From: an uncultured Caldilinea sp. | GTDB lineage: Bacteria; Chloroflexota; Anaerolineae; Caldilineales; Caldilineaceae | Reading direction: 5' to 3' | NCBI RefSeq assembly: GCF_937128415.1 | Contig: NZ_CAKZMJ010000065.1 | Coordinates: 127,501-155,000 of the forward strand | DNA: 27,500 nucleotides | Notes under the pieces: generated by a model | Databases searched by the model: none | The model's input: only the letters and a program-made list of their open reading frames with translations | What the model was told of the DNA's origin: nothing | Translations under genes and position numbers: made by a program | Part shown: positions 1 through 17,646 of the stretch, piece after piece | Position numbering within the stretch: position 1 is the stretch's first letter | How the letters are laid out: every line of letters starts with the position of its first letter

Positions 1-569
1 GCGCCCTGGACGGCTACGCCTTGGCGCAACGCCTCAACGGACGCCGAGACAGCCGTCACCGCGTCGAACACGTCGAGCTGATCCACCCGGACGACATCCC
101 GCGCTTCGCCGAGCTGGGCGTCATCGCCTCCATGCAGCCCGCACATTGTCCTCCCGACCTGAACGCCGGCGACGTCTGGCCCAGCCGCGTCGGACCGGAA
201 CGGTGGCGCTACAGCTTCGCCTGGCGGACGCTGCGCGAGGCGGGCGCGCAACAGGCCTACGGCAGCGACTGGCCGGTCGTGACCCTGAACCCCTTCGTCG
301 GCATGTGGAGCGGACTGACGCGCCAACCCTGGCAGCCAGGCGATCCCGTGCAACGGCTCACGCTGACGCAACTGATCGACGGCTACACGCGCGACGCCGC
401 CTACGCTGAATTTCAGGAGGAGGTCAAAGGCATGGTGCGCGTCGGGATGCTCGCCGACCTGGCGTTGCTGGACCGAGACATCTTTGCGACGCCGCCCGAG
501 GAGATTCGCGACATTACGCCTGTGCTGACCATGGTGGATGGTCGCATCGTCTTTCGCACGCTCGGCTGA
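1..569 (+). CDS. Amidohydrolase family 3 (YtcJ-like), C-terminal part
   Basis: This is the last ~189 residues of a metal-dependent amidohydrolase; the reading frame is open to the left edge, so the true start lies outside the window. The visible part carries RHRVEHVELIHPDD, a metal-ligand His region of the family, then GSDWPV, which holds the conserved active-site Asp, and a C-terminal return to the small beta domain (ADLALLDRDIF then VDGRIVFR), the usual ending of amidohydrolase 3 proteins. Family members hydrolyse amide or related C-N bonds in the cytoplasm or periplasm; the substrate cannot be read from sequence. The stop codon is 15 bases from the stop of the convergent gene on the minus strand, with no room for a classical terminator. 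The family call is firm; the substrate is unknown. Confidence 0.85.
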   Translation, partial: ALDGYALAQRLNGRRDSRHRVEHVELIHPDDIPRFAELGVIASMQPAHCPPDLNAGDVWPSRVGPERWRYSFAWRTLREAGAQQAYGSDWPVVTLNPFVGMWSGLTRQPWQPGDPVQRLTLTQLIDGYTRDAAYAEFQEEVKGMVRVGMLADLALLDRDIFATPPEEIRDITPVLTMVDGRIVFRTLG

Positions 570-584
570 GACAGGCCGGAGCAG

Positions 585-3266
585 TTAGCGGTCGGGCGCC
601 GTCGCCAGCGCCCAGGCGACGGCGTTCCACATCGCCAGATCGGCCAGGAGCATGAAAGCGTCGGTTTGCGCATGCGCCAGCCCGGCGACCAGGCCGGCGC
701 ATGCGCCCGCCGCCACCCAGAAACCGGCTGCACTGCCATTGACCCGTCGCCGCAACGCTGCCCGAAGCGCCAAAACACATAGCACAAACCAGGCCAACCC
801 CAACACGCCCCAGGTCGTCGTCAGTTCCAGCCAGACGTTGTGCGGGTGGAGCTGATCGACCTCCACCGCGCCGACGGGCAAATAGGCGGGATAGGTCCAA
901 AAGAACCCGCCCGGCCCTACGCCGACCCAAAAGTGCTCGCGCCAGAGCGCAAAGGCCGCCGTCCACAGGGTCAACCGCAGCTCGACCGTCTGCAGATTGG
1001 CGAGGCGCTCCTGCTGCCAGAAGAGGATGAGCGCAAGCAACGCAGTCAGCGCAACCATCGTCGAAAGCACCGGCCTGCGGCGCATGCGCAGCCAACGCAC
1101 GATCGCCGGCCTGCGATAGAGCAGAAAGCCTGCAAAGGTCGCCAGCCCCGCCGGGACGGCCAGGAACAGCGCGCCGCGGCTGCCCGTCAGCACGAGCGCC
1201 GCAGCCAGCGCAAGCAACGCAGCCGCAACGACCATCCGCCGCCGTTTGTCGATCAGCGCCAATCCCGCCAGCCCGACGAACAGGCTGCGCTCCAAATAGA
1301 GCGCCGTGTGGTTGGGCGAAAAATGCGGGCCCACCAGCCGTTGAACGCCGTCAACGTCGGCGCCCTGGCCGGCCAGCCAGCGCACCAGGCCGACGAGCGC
1401 CGTCAACACGCCGCCCGTCAGGAGCGCAAGCGACGCCCAGCCCCGCTCTCTGGGGTCCGCAGTCAGCGCGCGCACCGCCAGCCACAACCCCAAGGGCGCC
1501 ATCACCAGATCAAACGCGCCCCGTGCAAAGGCAGGCCAGCGCCAGACGTTCACAGCGCTCAGCAGGGTCAACGGCAAAAGGAGCAGCGGAGCCAGCTCCC
1601 ACCAGTAGAGGACGGAAGCATCCGAGGAATGAGGGCGGCGAAGCGCAGCAACGACTGCAGGCAACAACACCAGAACGAGGGCGTGCGCCGGCGGGACGGT
1701 CAACACAACATCGACCAACGCGAGCTCTTTATGCTGGAAATAGAAAGGGATCAGCGTCAGTGCGACCCAGAGACCGACCCGCGGCTGAGCGAGGCAGAGC
1801 CAGGCTGCCGCCAGCCAGCACAGCCCGATCAACGGCGGGAATGTGGCCAGATGATAGGTCACCGCCAGCCCGGTCCACGCCAGAACGTGCGCCCATTGCG
1901 GCGCGCGTCGCCATCGATTCAGCAGACGTCGCCAGTCGATCCTCTGCGCCGCCGCGACCCCGCGCCAGCTCGCCAGCGCAACGGCGGCCAGCAGCGCGAC
2001 CCATTCCCCCCAGGGAACGCGAACCTCGCCTGTTGAGGGGCGTTGGCGCGGCGTCTGCAACCAGGCCGTCAATGCGCTATGGACCGGCGCAGGCGTCCCG
2101 GCGGGGTCGGTGAGGGCGAAGCCCCACGCCGGCATGCCCGGCGCTTCCGCCGGCCGGTCAATGACCCAGCCCATCGCCTGCAGCCAGGGCCAGGCGCGCC
2201 ACGCCCGCTCCAGCGCGTCGCGCGCGTAGCGCGCCTGCGCCTGCGGCGTCACCGTCCCCCACGGCGAGTTCAGCATACGGTTCCAGCCGAAACGCACCGC
2301 CCAGATCGGCTTGTCGCCGAGTCCAGAATCGACCAGCGCGCGCCGGATCAGGGCGGCGCGGCTGAAGTTGAGCACGTCCGGCTGCTGACGAGGATCGGTT
2401 GCGCCGTAGCCAAAGCCAAAGGGTTGGATGGCGACCACGTCAAAAAAAGGCGCGGCGCCGGCTGCGATCATGCGCTGCAGATAATAAATTTCGTCGATGG
2501 CCAGATGTCCCCGGTCTACGGTGGGCGCCAGGGCGGCGGCGAGAATGACGGCGTCGGGGTCGGCCTGGCGCAGCGCGGGCGTCACTCTACGCAACAACTG
2601 AGCGTATTCGACCGGATTGATATGACGACGCCCCCAGTTCGGCGCGATGTTCGGCTCATCCCAAATTTGATAATAGCGAACGCGTTCGCCGTATCGTTGC
2701 GCAAAGCGTTCGATGAAGCGTGCGAAGTCGGCGTACTCCGCCGGCGGCCCTGTGCGCACGCCAGCCTGGCGATCCAGCGCATTCAACGCCCAATCCGGCG
2801 CGCCGGCGAGCACGATCACCGGCTCCAGGCCCGCGCTCGCCACCTGCCCCAGCACGCGATCGGCGACGTCCCAGGTCCATTGTCCCGGAGCAGGCTCCAG
2901 GTCTCGCCACTCCAGGCGAAAGCGCACCCACCCAAAGCCGGCCGCGCGCAGTTCTTGCAACCTGAGGGCGAATTGTTCAGGCGCATACGCGTCGATCTGG
3001 AGGTTGACGCCGACGAACGGCGGCTGCACGCCTCCCGCCAGGCTGCGGACAGGAACTCGCTGCAGTCCCACGCCCCCTTCCAGCGTTGTGCGCCACAACA
3101 GGCCGCCAGCTGCGATCAAGGCGCATATTACGCCGTAGAGCATTGCAAGTCGCAGCCACGCCAGCGTTTGGCGCAAGCCTCGCTCTTGAGGCAAGAAGAC
3201 GCCCCGAAGCTGACCGCTCGCCTGCGTTCTTCGATGCGCAGCCTTTGTCTCATGCGCGGCGTTCAC
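585..3266 (-). CDS. Glycosidase-like domain fused to O-antigen ligase/polymerase membrane domain
   Basis: An 893-residue protein in two halves. Residues ~36-58 form a membrane anchor; ~75-405 form a TIM-barrel glycoside-hydrolase-like domain (GH39/GH5 style) with the acid/base motif YYQIWDEPNI (E204). The second catalytic motif, normally a Glu in a PIWxTEFGW-like stretch, reads PIWAVRFGW, with Arg at 325. Residues ~425-893 are multi-pass membrane with Wzy/WaaL features: SPNHTALYLERS, LTGSRGALFL, GVGPGGFFWTYPAYLP and HPHNVWLELTTTWGVLGL. Known family role: the Wzy_C half polymerises or transfers lipid-linked glycans on the outer face of the membrane. Inferred: the N-terminal half sits outside the cell and may bind rather than cut glycan. 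The start is GTG, one base after the TGA of the upstream CHAT gene, with AGGA just before, implying translational coupling. Confidence 0.85.
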   Translation of the reverse strand: MNAAHETKAAHRRTQASGQLRGVFLPQERGLRQTLAWLRLAMLYGVICALIAAGGLLWRTTLEGGVGLQRVPVRSLAGGVQPPFVGVNLQIDAYAPEQFALRLQELRAAGFGWVRFRLEWRDLEPAPGQWTWDVADRVLGQVASAGLEPVIVLAGAPDWALNALDRQAGVRTGPPAEYADFARFIERFAQRYGERVRYYQIWDEPNIAPNWGRRHINPVEYAQLLRRVTPALRQADPDAVILAAALAPTVDRGHLAIDEIYYLQRMIAAGAAPFFDVVAIQPFGFGYGATDPRQQPDVLNFSRAALIRRALVDSGLGDKPIWAVRFGWNRMLNSPWGTVTPQAQARYARDALERAWRAWPWLQAMGWVIDRPAEAPGMPAWGFALTDPAGTPAPVHSALTAWLQTPRQRPSTGEVRVPWGEWVALLAAVALASWRGVAAAQRIDWRRLLNRWRRAPQWAHVLAWTGLAVTYHLATFPPLIGLCWLAAAWLCLAQPRVGLWVALTLIPFYFQHKELALVDVVLTVPPAHALVLVLLPAVVAALRRPHSSDASVLYWWELAPLLLLPLTLLSAVNVWRWPAFARGAFDLVMAPLGLWLAVRALTADPRERGWASLALLTGGVLTALVGLVRWLAGQGADVDGVQRLVGPHFSPNHTALYLERSLFVGLAGLALIDKRRRMVVAAALLALAAALVLTGSRGALFLAVPAGLATFAGFLLYRRPAIVRWLRMRRRPVLSTMVALTALLALILFWQQERLANLQTVELRLTLWTAAFALWREHFWVGVGPGGFFWTYPAYLPVGAVEVDQLHPHNVWLELTTTWGVLGLAWFVLCVLALRAALRRRVNGSAAGFWVAAGACAGLVAGLAHAQTDAFMLLADLAMWNAVAWALATAPDR

Positions 3267-3267
3267 A

Positions 3268-4680
3268 TCAATCCTGCGCCTCGCGTAGGATGGCGGCGAG
3301 GCGGTCGGCGGCTTCCCGGTTGGCGTCGATCGCCTTCAGCTTCTCGCCGTATTGTTTCAGGGTGCGTTCCGTGTGCGGTTCGGCGTCCAGACGGCGCGCC
3401 TGGATGAGCAGGTCCTCGATCTCGCGCAGCAGCTCCTGAAACATTCGCTGCATCGGCCGTAAAGAAGGGGACGACACGACTGCATCCGGCGGCGTCAATC
3501 CGGCCAGCCACGCTTCCGCCTCGGCCAGGCGTTTTCGCAACGCCTCCACTTCGTGCGGGGAAGGCGCCTGAGGCGGCTGAGGACGAAAGATCGACGCCGG
3601 CAGCTGCGCGGCGTCGAACAGGGCGACGTCTGGCGCATTCAGCCAGAGCACCGGCGTCGCGTAGCCGATGCTGTCGGGGTTGAGCGCATAGAGGCTCGAG
3701 CGCGCCTGGCTCATGGCGCTCGGCGCGACGCCTGGGCACGGACCGGTGAACAGCGCCTGATAGAAGTGCTGCGTAAATTCGCCGGCGATCGACTCTTCAA
3801 TCGCAGACTGCATGGCGACGACGGCCGGGACGCCGCTCTGAAGCAGTTGAGCGCCGATGGAAGCCAGGCTGCGATTCAACGCGCCTTGCGCGGTGGCGCA
3901 TGCGTTCAACACGACCATCCGGACGCTTTCGGCGTCGTCAAACGCAGTGCGCAGCGCCGCCGCCGACGTCAGCGTGGGCGTCTCGCCTTGCCAAAACAGC
4001 ACACCCTCCGGCTGCCCGTGCGTGGTGATGTGCACGATGTCCGGGCGTAAATGGTCGATCATCTGGCGCAAATCCACCACGCTGAAACGGCCTTTCAATA
4101 CGGCGACGTCGATCACCTCTGCGCTCAGCGCGCCGAGCGCCTCCTCAAGCCGTCGCGTCTCTGCGGCGGCGTCGATCTGGGCCGTGGGGTCTTCGGGCAA
4201 CACGGCCAGCATGCGCAAGGGAAGCTCACCGCGCAGCGCGCGCACTCGCCCCACGTGGCGCAACTGGGTCTCTGCGCGCACCAGCGGCGTCCGCAGGCTG
4301 CGTGCGAACGCCAGGTTGCGGTCAGGGTCGAGCAACATCTCCCAGGGCAGCGCCGCCACGGCCGGCGGCTGCGCCATCAGGCGGAGGCAGACGCCGGCGG
4401 CTCCCTGGTCCAGGTCAGCGCAAGCGCGCATCCAGAGATCGCGCACATCCTGGCGGAAGAGCCGCTCATACAGCAACGCGCCGATCTCTTCGATGACGTT
4501 GCGGCCCGGATGGCCGTGCGCAGCGGCCATTCGCTCCAGGCGATGGAGCCACGCCGGATCGCCGGCGTCCTCGTCGAAACGGCCGGCGGCTGTGTACTGA
4601 CGATAGGAAGCGTGCACAAGGTAAGGCGCCTGAGAGCCGTGTATGGTGATGTGAAAATCGACGAAAGTGCAATCGGTCAT
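3268..4680 (-). CDS. CHAT-domain (caspase-like) protein
   Basis: A 470-residue soluble protein. The CHAT domain, related to caspases and separase, spans ~100-350: LPWEMLLDPDRNLAFARSL is the usual entry motif, the catalytic His is H221 in VHITTHGQPEG, and the catalytic Cys is C261 in VVLNACATAQGA, so the Cys-His pair is intact. A proline-rich linker (~365-376) leads to a helical, probably coiled-coil tail (~376-470). The N-terminal 95 residues are not recognised. I chose the ATG at 4680 because an in-frame GTG at 4749 adds only an odd 23-residue extension that would cross the promoter region. Its TGA nearly touches the GTG of the ligase fusion, so the two are probably one operon. CHAT proteins act in regulated proteolysis and some defence systems; the target here is unknown. 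Confidence 0.88.
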   Translation of the reverse strand: MTDCTFVDFHITIHGSQAPYLVHASYRQYTAAGRFDEDAGDPAWLHRLERMAAAHGHPGRNVIEEIGALLYERLFRQDVRDLWMRACADLDQGAAGVCLRLMAQPPAVAALPWEMLLDPDRNLAFARSLRTPLVRAETQLRHVGRVRALRGELPLRMLAVLPEDPTAQIDAAAETRRLEEALGALSAEVIDVAVLKGRFSVVDLRQMIDHLRPDIVHITTHGQPEGVLFWQGETPTLTSAAALRTAFDDAESVRMVVLNACATAQGALNRSLASIGAQLLQSGVPAVVAMQSAIEESIAGEFTQHFYQALFTGPCPGVAPSAMSQARSSLYALNPDSIGYATPVLWLNAPDVALFDAAQLPASIFRPQPPQAPSPHEVEALRKRLAEAEAWLAGLTPPDAVVSSPSLRPMQRMFQELLREIEDLLIQARRLDAEPHTERTLKQYGEKLKAIDANREAADRLAAILREAQD

Positions 4681-4760
4681 AGCGCCGGCCCGTTGAAGGC
4701 TCGAAAAATCCGTCGGCAATTTTGTGCAAAACGCAAAAGTATTGTACACAAAGATACACT
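4681..4760. promoter_or_regulatory. Divergent intergenic promoter region
   Basis: This 80-base, clearly AT-richer gap separates the CHAT gene (minus) from the membrane protein gene (plus). On the minus strand TACAAT (4746-4741) is a fair -10, about 54 bases before the CHAT ATG, but no good -35 is visible. On the plus strand TTGTGC (4722-4727), 17 bases, TACACA (4745-4750) is a weak pair that would give an almost leaderless transcript for the gene at 4761. These assignments are tentative. Confidence 0.4.
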
Positions 4761-5660
4761 ATGCAAATCAATCGGTGGAGCATCTGGCGAGAAGGATTGT
4801 GGGAACGGTGGCGGTGGCGCCCGCGCGCCGACCTTTCCGGCCTGGATTACCGCGACCGCATCAGCGTCACGACCTGGGTGCTCGTCTTTGGGTTTGGGCT
4901 CAGCCTTATCGTGGAAATTCCTTCCATCGTGATTCGTTTCCGCGCCTTCGGGACGCCCGCCGAGATCGAGCTGACTTCGACGACGATCATGGGCATCTTT
5001 CTGGCGATTGCAGCCTCCGCGGGCGCCGAAAGCCTGATTCGGCTGCATCCCAAACGCCAGGCGAACCGGCTGGGATTGACCTGGGCCTACTGGGCGCTGC
5101 CGGCCGCCATGTCTATCATCACCGTGGTGCTGCTTCCCAGCCTGCCGACGCGCTTGTTGCAGATTTTGGTGATCCTGGCGGCGGGCGTTCTGTTGACCAT
5201 CGCCTTTTTCAGCCTGTACGCTACGGTGGAGCCGGGCCAACCGGGGTTTCGCCGCGCCCGTCTCTGGCTGGATGCACTGGCCTACGGCGTGGCACTGTTG
5301 CTCTTCCTGTTCGTTTATCAGGCGCGCACGCGCAGCCTGCTTTCGGGCACGCTGATCGCGCTGACGGCGACGCTGCTGGCCGTGGAGCTGCTGCGCACCT
5401 CTTCCGATGAGACGCGCCGCGTGCTGATCTACAGCGCAGTCGTGGGCCTCCTGCTGGGTGAAATGACATGGGCGTTGAACTACTGGCCGCTGCTGCCCGG
5501 CCTGACCGGAGGGTTGTTGCTGCTGCTGAGCTTTTACCTGGCCATCGGCATTGCGCTGCAGAGCCTGCAGGGACGGCTGACCAAACGCGTGCTGGTCGAG
5601 TTCGGCGTCTTCGCCGTGATTGCCGTGATTCTGATCGTCCTTTTCGGCCCAGGGTTTTGA
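4761..5660 (+). CDS. Multi-pass integral membrane protein of unknown function
   Basis: I do not recognise the family with confidence. The 299-residue protein has a basic, Trp/Arg-rich N-terminus (WREGLWERWRWRPR), then about eight hydrophobic segments, roughly at 36-57, 73-88, 112-128, 133-152, 170-187, 192-207, 213-233, 238-262 and a last one at ~278-297. There are no obvious catalytic motifs or Cys pairs; one acidic residue sits in a segment near EIPSIVI. The ATG at 4761 is preferred over a possible upstream start at 4722, which would add 13 unusual residues and overlap the promoter region. It is the first gene of the plus-strand surface-polysaccharide block, so a role in envelope or glycan transport is possible but only by context. 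Confidence 0.75.
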   Translation: MQINRWSIWREGLWERWRWRPRADLSGLDYRDRISVTTWVLVFGFGLSLIVEIPSIVIRFRAFGTPAEIELTSTTIMGIFLAIAASAGAESLIRLHPKRQANRLGLTWAYWALPAAMSIITVVLLPSLPTRLLQILVILAAGVLLTIAFFSLYATVEPGQPGFRRARLWLDALAYGVALLLFLFVYQARTRSLLSGTLIALTATLLAVELLRTSSDETRRVLIYSAVVGLLLGEMTWALNYWPLLPGLTGGLLLLLSFYLAIGIALQSLQGRLTKRVLVEFGVFAVIAVILIVLFGPGF

Positions 5661-5713
5661 CGCGCTGGACGCACTTGCCGGGCGCACAAGCCGTGGGCAA
5701 GCGCGTTTGCCCG

Positions 5714-5762
<49 letters not shown>

Positions 5763-5804
5763 AGGCAAAGGAAGCAGAAACGTTCGACACAGAGAAGAGA
5801 TCTA

Positions 5805-6521
<717 letters not shown>

Positions 6522-6537
6522 TTTCAACAGTTTTCGC

Positions 6538-9560
<3,023 letters not shown>

Positions 9561-9576
9561 ACAGCTCTTTTGCACC

Positions 9577-9595
9577 GCCAGGCTCCGTCTGGCTT
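9577..9595 (+). terminator. Weak terminator-like hairpin
   Basis: GCCAG (9577-9581) and CTGGC (9589-9593) can form a 5-bp stem with a 7-base loop, followed by only TTT. It lies in the 96-base gap between the CpsD-like gene and rmlA. It is too weak to be sure that it stops transcription; partial attenuation is possible. Confidence 0.25.
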
Positions 9596-9656
9596 TGAGT
9601 GTCTGGCTTCGGGTTGTCCATGACAGAACGCTGAACACAAGCGAGGAACAAGAATT

Positions 9657-11474
<1,818 letters not shown>

Positions 11475-11533
11475 CGCTGCAGTTTGGTGTGTTTGGGCGT
11501 CCTCATTTCGACGCACCCACCGTTCATCGTTTC

Positions 11534-11539
11534 AGGAGG
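11534..11539 (+). promoter_or_regulatory. Ribosome-binding site that fixes the rmlB start
   Basis: AGGAGG at 11534-11539 lies four to five bases before the ATG at 11544. It decides for this start over an in-frame GTG at 11484, which would add 20 residues in front of the NAD-binding Rossmann motif that normally begins within the first few residues. Confidence 0.8.
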
Positions 11540-11543
11540 AGTT

Positions 11544-12578
<1,035 letters not shown>

Positions 12579-12656
12579 AAATCCCAAGATAATAGCCTCA
12601 TCGCTTCGCTCGCACGCACTGTTTCTCTGTAGAGGATTGGCAAGGAATTCAAACAA

Positions 12657-12691
12657 CCGGCCAGGTGCAGTCCATCGCTGCGCCTGGCCGG
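12657..12691 (+). terminator. Strong 14-bp hairpin between rmlB and the acyltransferase gene
   Basis: The arms CCGGCCAGGTGCAG (12657-12670) and CTGCGCCTGGCCGG (12678-12691) pair over 14 bp with one G-T wobble and a 7-base loop. There is no T-run after it on the plus strand, so it is not a textbook intrinsic terminator; on the minus strand it is followed by TTGTTTG. It lies 34 bases before the next ATG. It may end the polysaccharide transcript, stabilise an mRNA end, or act as an operator. Confidence 0.45.
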
Positions 12692-12725
12692 CTATTCAGA
12701 ACCTTCACCCCAAGGGAGGCGCCCG

Positions 12726-14291
12726 ATGAGCAGAAAAGTCGAAATGATGGACCCGGTGGACGCCGCCTGGTATCGCATGGACGGCCCGACCAACCTGGCG
12801 ATGGTGACCGGCGTTGCGCTGACCAAAGAACCGCTCGATTTCGAGCGCACCAAACAGGTGTTCGCCCATCGCCTTCTCTATTTCCGACGATTTCGGCAGC
12901 GCGTGATCGAAAAGGGATTCCCGTACCCTGTTCCCCACTGGGAGGACGACCCTTATTTTTCCATTGAAGAACACTTTCATCACATCGCCCTTCCGGAGCC
13001 GCGCGATAGAAAGGCGCTGTTCGATCTGCTCAGCGACATCGCCAGCACACCGCTCGACTATCGACGCCCTCTGTGGCAGGCGCATGTCGTGGACGGCGTC
13101 GGCGAAGGCAGCGCGCTGGTGTTGCGCTTCCACCACTGCATCGGAGATGGCACGGCGATGATGGCGGTCTCGCAGGTCTTGTTCGACGCGGAGCCGGACG
13201 CGCCGATCGAGCGGGAAATCCGCGCGCCGCGACCGCCGCGCGCAGGACTGCTCGATGCGCTGGCGCGGCCGGTGGCGCGCGTCATCGACCAGTCTGTACG
13301 CGCGCTCAGCGCAGGCGCCAATTTGGCGCTTCATCCTTCGCAGGTGGCGGAGCTGGTGCAAATGGCCGCCCGCAGCGTCGGGGTGGCGGCGGGAACGTTG
13401 CTGAAACCACCGGACCCAGCCTCCCCTCTCAAGGGGCCTCTTGGCTTGCCGAAGCGCGTGGCCTGGTCGGAGCCGGTCGCCCTGCCGGAGGTCAAGCGCA
13501 TCGGCAAGGCGACCAACGCCAAGGTGAACGATGTGCTGGTGGCGGCCATGGCCGGTGCCCTGCGCCGCTACATGCGAGAGCGGGGCGCGGATGTCGACGG
13601 CATGACCATCCGCGCCGTCGTGCCGGTGGACTTGAGGAGGCCCGACCGCGCGTTCGAGCTTGGCAACCGCTTTGGGTTGGTCTTCCTTGATCTTCCCATC
13701 GGCGTCGCCGAACCGTTGGAACGGCTGAAGGCGACCAAGCGCAACATGGACGCGATCAAACAGTCGCCGGAGGCTGCAGTCTTTCTGGGCATCCTCAATC
13801 TCTTCGGTCGCACGCCCAAACCGATGGAAGACATCGCCGTCAGCATCTTTGGGAGCAAGGCGACGCTCGTCATGACCAACGTCGCCGGGCCGCGGCAATT
13901 GCTGCACCTGGCCGGCGCCCCGGTCGCGCGCATGACCTTCTGGGTGCCTCACCCCGGCGACCTTGGGATGGGGATCAGCATCCTCAGCTACAACGGCGAA
14001 GTGACGCTAGGCATTGTGGCGGACGCCGGCCTTGTGCCCGACCCGGAGCGCATTGCAGAAGAATTCGGCGAGGAGTTCACCCGTCTGCGCCAGGCTGTGG
14101 AAGGAACGACGCCAACCGAAGCGTCGGCCGTCGGTGCAAAAGCGATCGACACAAAAGAGGATGAGAAAATCTCTCCGGCGACGGCTCCCGCCGCCTGCGC
14201 CGCCCTCACGGCCGCCGGCAAGCCTTGCAAGAACAGGCCGATGGCCGGTTCGCCCTATTGTCGCGTCCATCAGCCCAAACCGAAATCATAA
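12726..14291 (+). CDS. WS/DGAT-family acyltransferase with C-terminal Cys/His tail
   Basis: A 521-residue wax ester synthase/diacylglycerol acyltransferase relative. It begins with the family's DPVDAAWYRMDGPTNLA, has the catalytic HHCIGDG (residues 136-142, the HHxxxDG motif), and ends the core with the C-terminal domain (VPVDLRRPDRAFELGNRFG, TNVAGP, SYNGEVTLGIVAD). Known activity: transfer of acyl from acyl-CoA to a long-chain alcohol or diacylglycerol at the inner face of the membrane, for storage lipid. After residue ~465 comes a linker and then a compact motif with C491, C501, C512 and H515 (C-x9-C-x10-C-x2-H), reminiscent of a small zinc-binding module and not part of WS/DGAT enzymes. 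The RBS AAGGGAGG is well placed before the ATG. The physiological substrate is unknown. Confidence 0.9.
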   Translation: MSRKVEMMDPVDAAWYRMDGPTNLAMVTGVALTKEPLDFERTKQVFAHRLLYFRRFRQRVIEKGFPYPVPHWEDDPYFSIEEHFHHIALPEPRDRKALFDLLSDIASTPLDYRRPLWQAHVVDGVGEGSALVLRFHHCIGDGTAMMAVSQVLFDAEPDAPIEREIRAPRPPRAGLLDALARPVARVIDQSVRALSAGANLALHPSQVAELVQMAARSVGVAAGTLLKPPDPASPLKGPLGLPKRVAWSEPVALPEVKRIGKATNAKVNDVLVAAMAGALRRYMRERGADVDGMTIRAVVPVDLRRPDRAFELGNRFGLVFLDLPIGVAEPLERLKATKRNMDAIKQSPEAAVFLGILNLFGRTPKPMEDIAVSIFGSKATLVMTNVAGPRQLLHLAGAPVARMTFWVPHPGDLGMGISILSYNGEVTLGIVADAGLVPDPERIAEEFGEEFTRLRQAVEGTTPTEASAVGAKAIDTKEDEKISPATAPAACAALTAAGKPCKNRPMAGSPYCRVHQPKPKS

Positions 14292-14330
14292 CGCTTCAGG
14301 CGTAAATGAGCCGACGGCGATAAAGCTCGT

Positions 14331-16795
<2,465 letters not shown>

Positions 16796-17036
16796 GATCG
16801 ATCTCCTGAAAAAGCGGGCGCGTTCAGATTTCCTGGCAGAAACCGAGATCGCCTGAACGCATCTCGAAATCTATTCAAGGCTTCCTCCCGCAGCATACCA
16901 GAAATGCATCGGACGCAGAAATAAATCGCTCTGAAGAATGGCGAAGGTCGGCGCAATGAGCCAATCGCCCCCCGGCGTGACAGAACGGCCCGGCGAGAAC
17001 ATATCGCCAGAAGCCGCACCGGGTGAACGGCTGAAG
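16796..17036. other. Intergenic region upstream of the M20 gene
   Basis: No gene is supported here. On the minus strand TATGCT (16897-16892) could be a -10 about 97 bases before the M20 start, but the matching -35 position (TTCTGC) is poor. The short frames that cross the region lack RBSs and family features. Confidence 0.4.
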
Positions 17037-17069
17037 GAAAAAAGAAGGCCGGACTGTGCAGTCCGGCCT
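17037..17069 (-). terminator. Rho-independent terminator of the hsp20 gene
   Basis: AGGCCGGACTG (17046-17056) and its complement CAGTCCGGCCT (17059-17069) form a perfect 11-bp arm pair (9-bp stem with a GTGC-type tetraloop in practice). Reading the minus strand it is followed by TTCTTTTTT (17045-17038). It begins 24 bases after the hsp20 stop codon. Confidence 0.88.
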
Positions 17070-17092
17070 CTCCACCAGAAGGAAGAACCCTA

Positions 17093-17551
<459 letters not shown>

Positions 17552-17557
17552 AGGAAA

Positions 17558-17566
17558 TCCTCCTTT
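17558..17566 (-). promoter_or_regulatory. Ribosome-binding site that fixes the hsp20 start
   Basis: AAAGGAGGA on the minus strand, six bases before the ATG at 17551. In the longer ORF it would encode the residues after the first Met, which shows that the upstream ATG at 17569 is not the start. Confidence 0.85.
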
Positions 17567-17646
17567 CATTTACCGAGATATCCTGGAAATCACTCCCTTG
17601 CAGGTCTCACAACGCTCACTACTTTTCATCGTGCTTTTCGATTTTG

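Noticed and set aside
840..3407. Long plus-strand frames (398 and 454 codons) opposite the polymerase fusion
   Set aside because: They are Arg/Gln/Pro-rich shadows of a well-supported minus-strand gene, with no family motifs or RBS.
4677..5687. A 336-codon minus-strand frame opposite the membrane protein
   Set aside because: Its Gln/Arg/Ala composition is typical of antisense to a high-GC hydrophobic gene; no start signal.
12705..13952. A 415-codon minus-strand frame opposite the WS/DGAT gene
   Set aside because: The plus strand has the HHxxxDG enzyme; the antisense frame has no recognisable domain.
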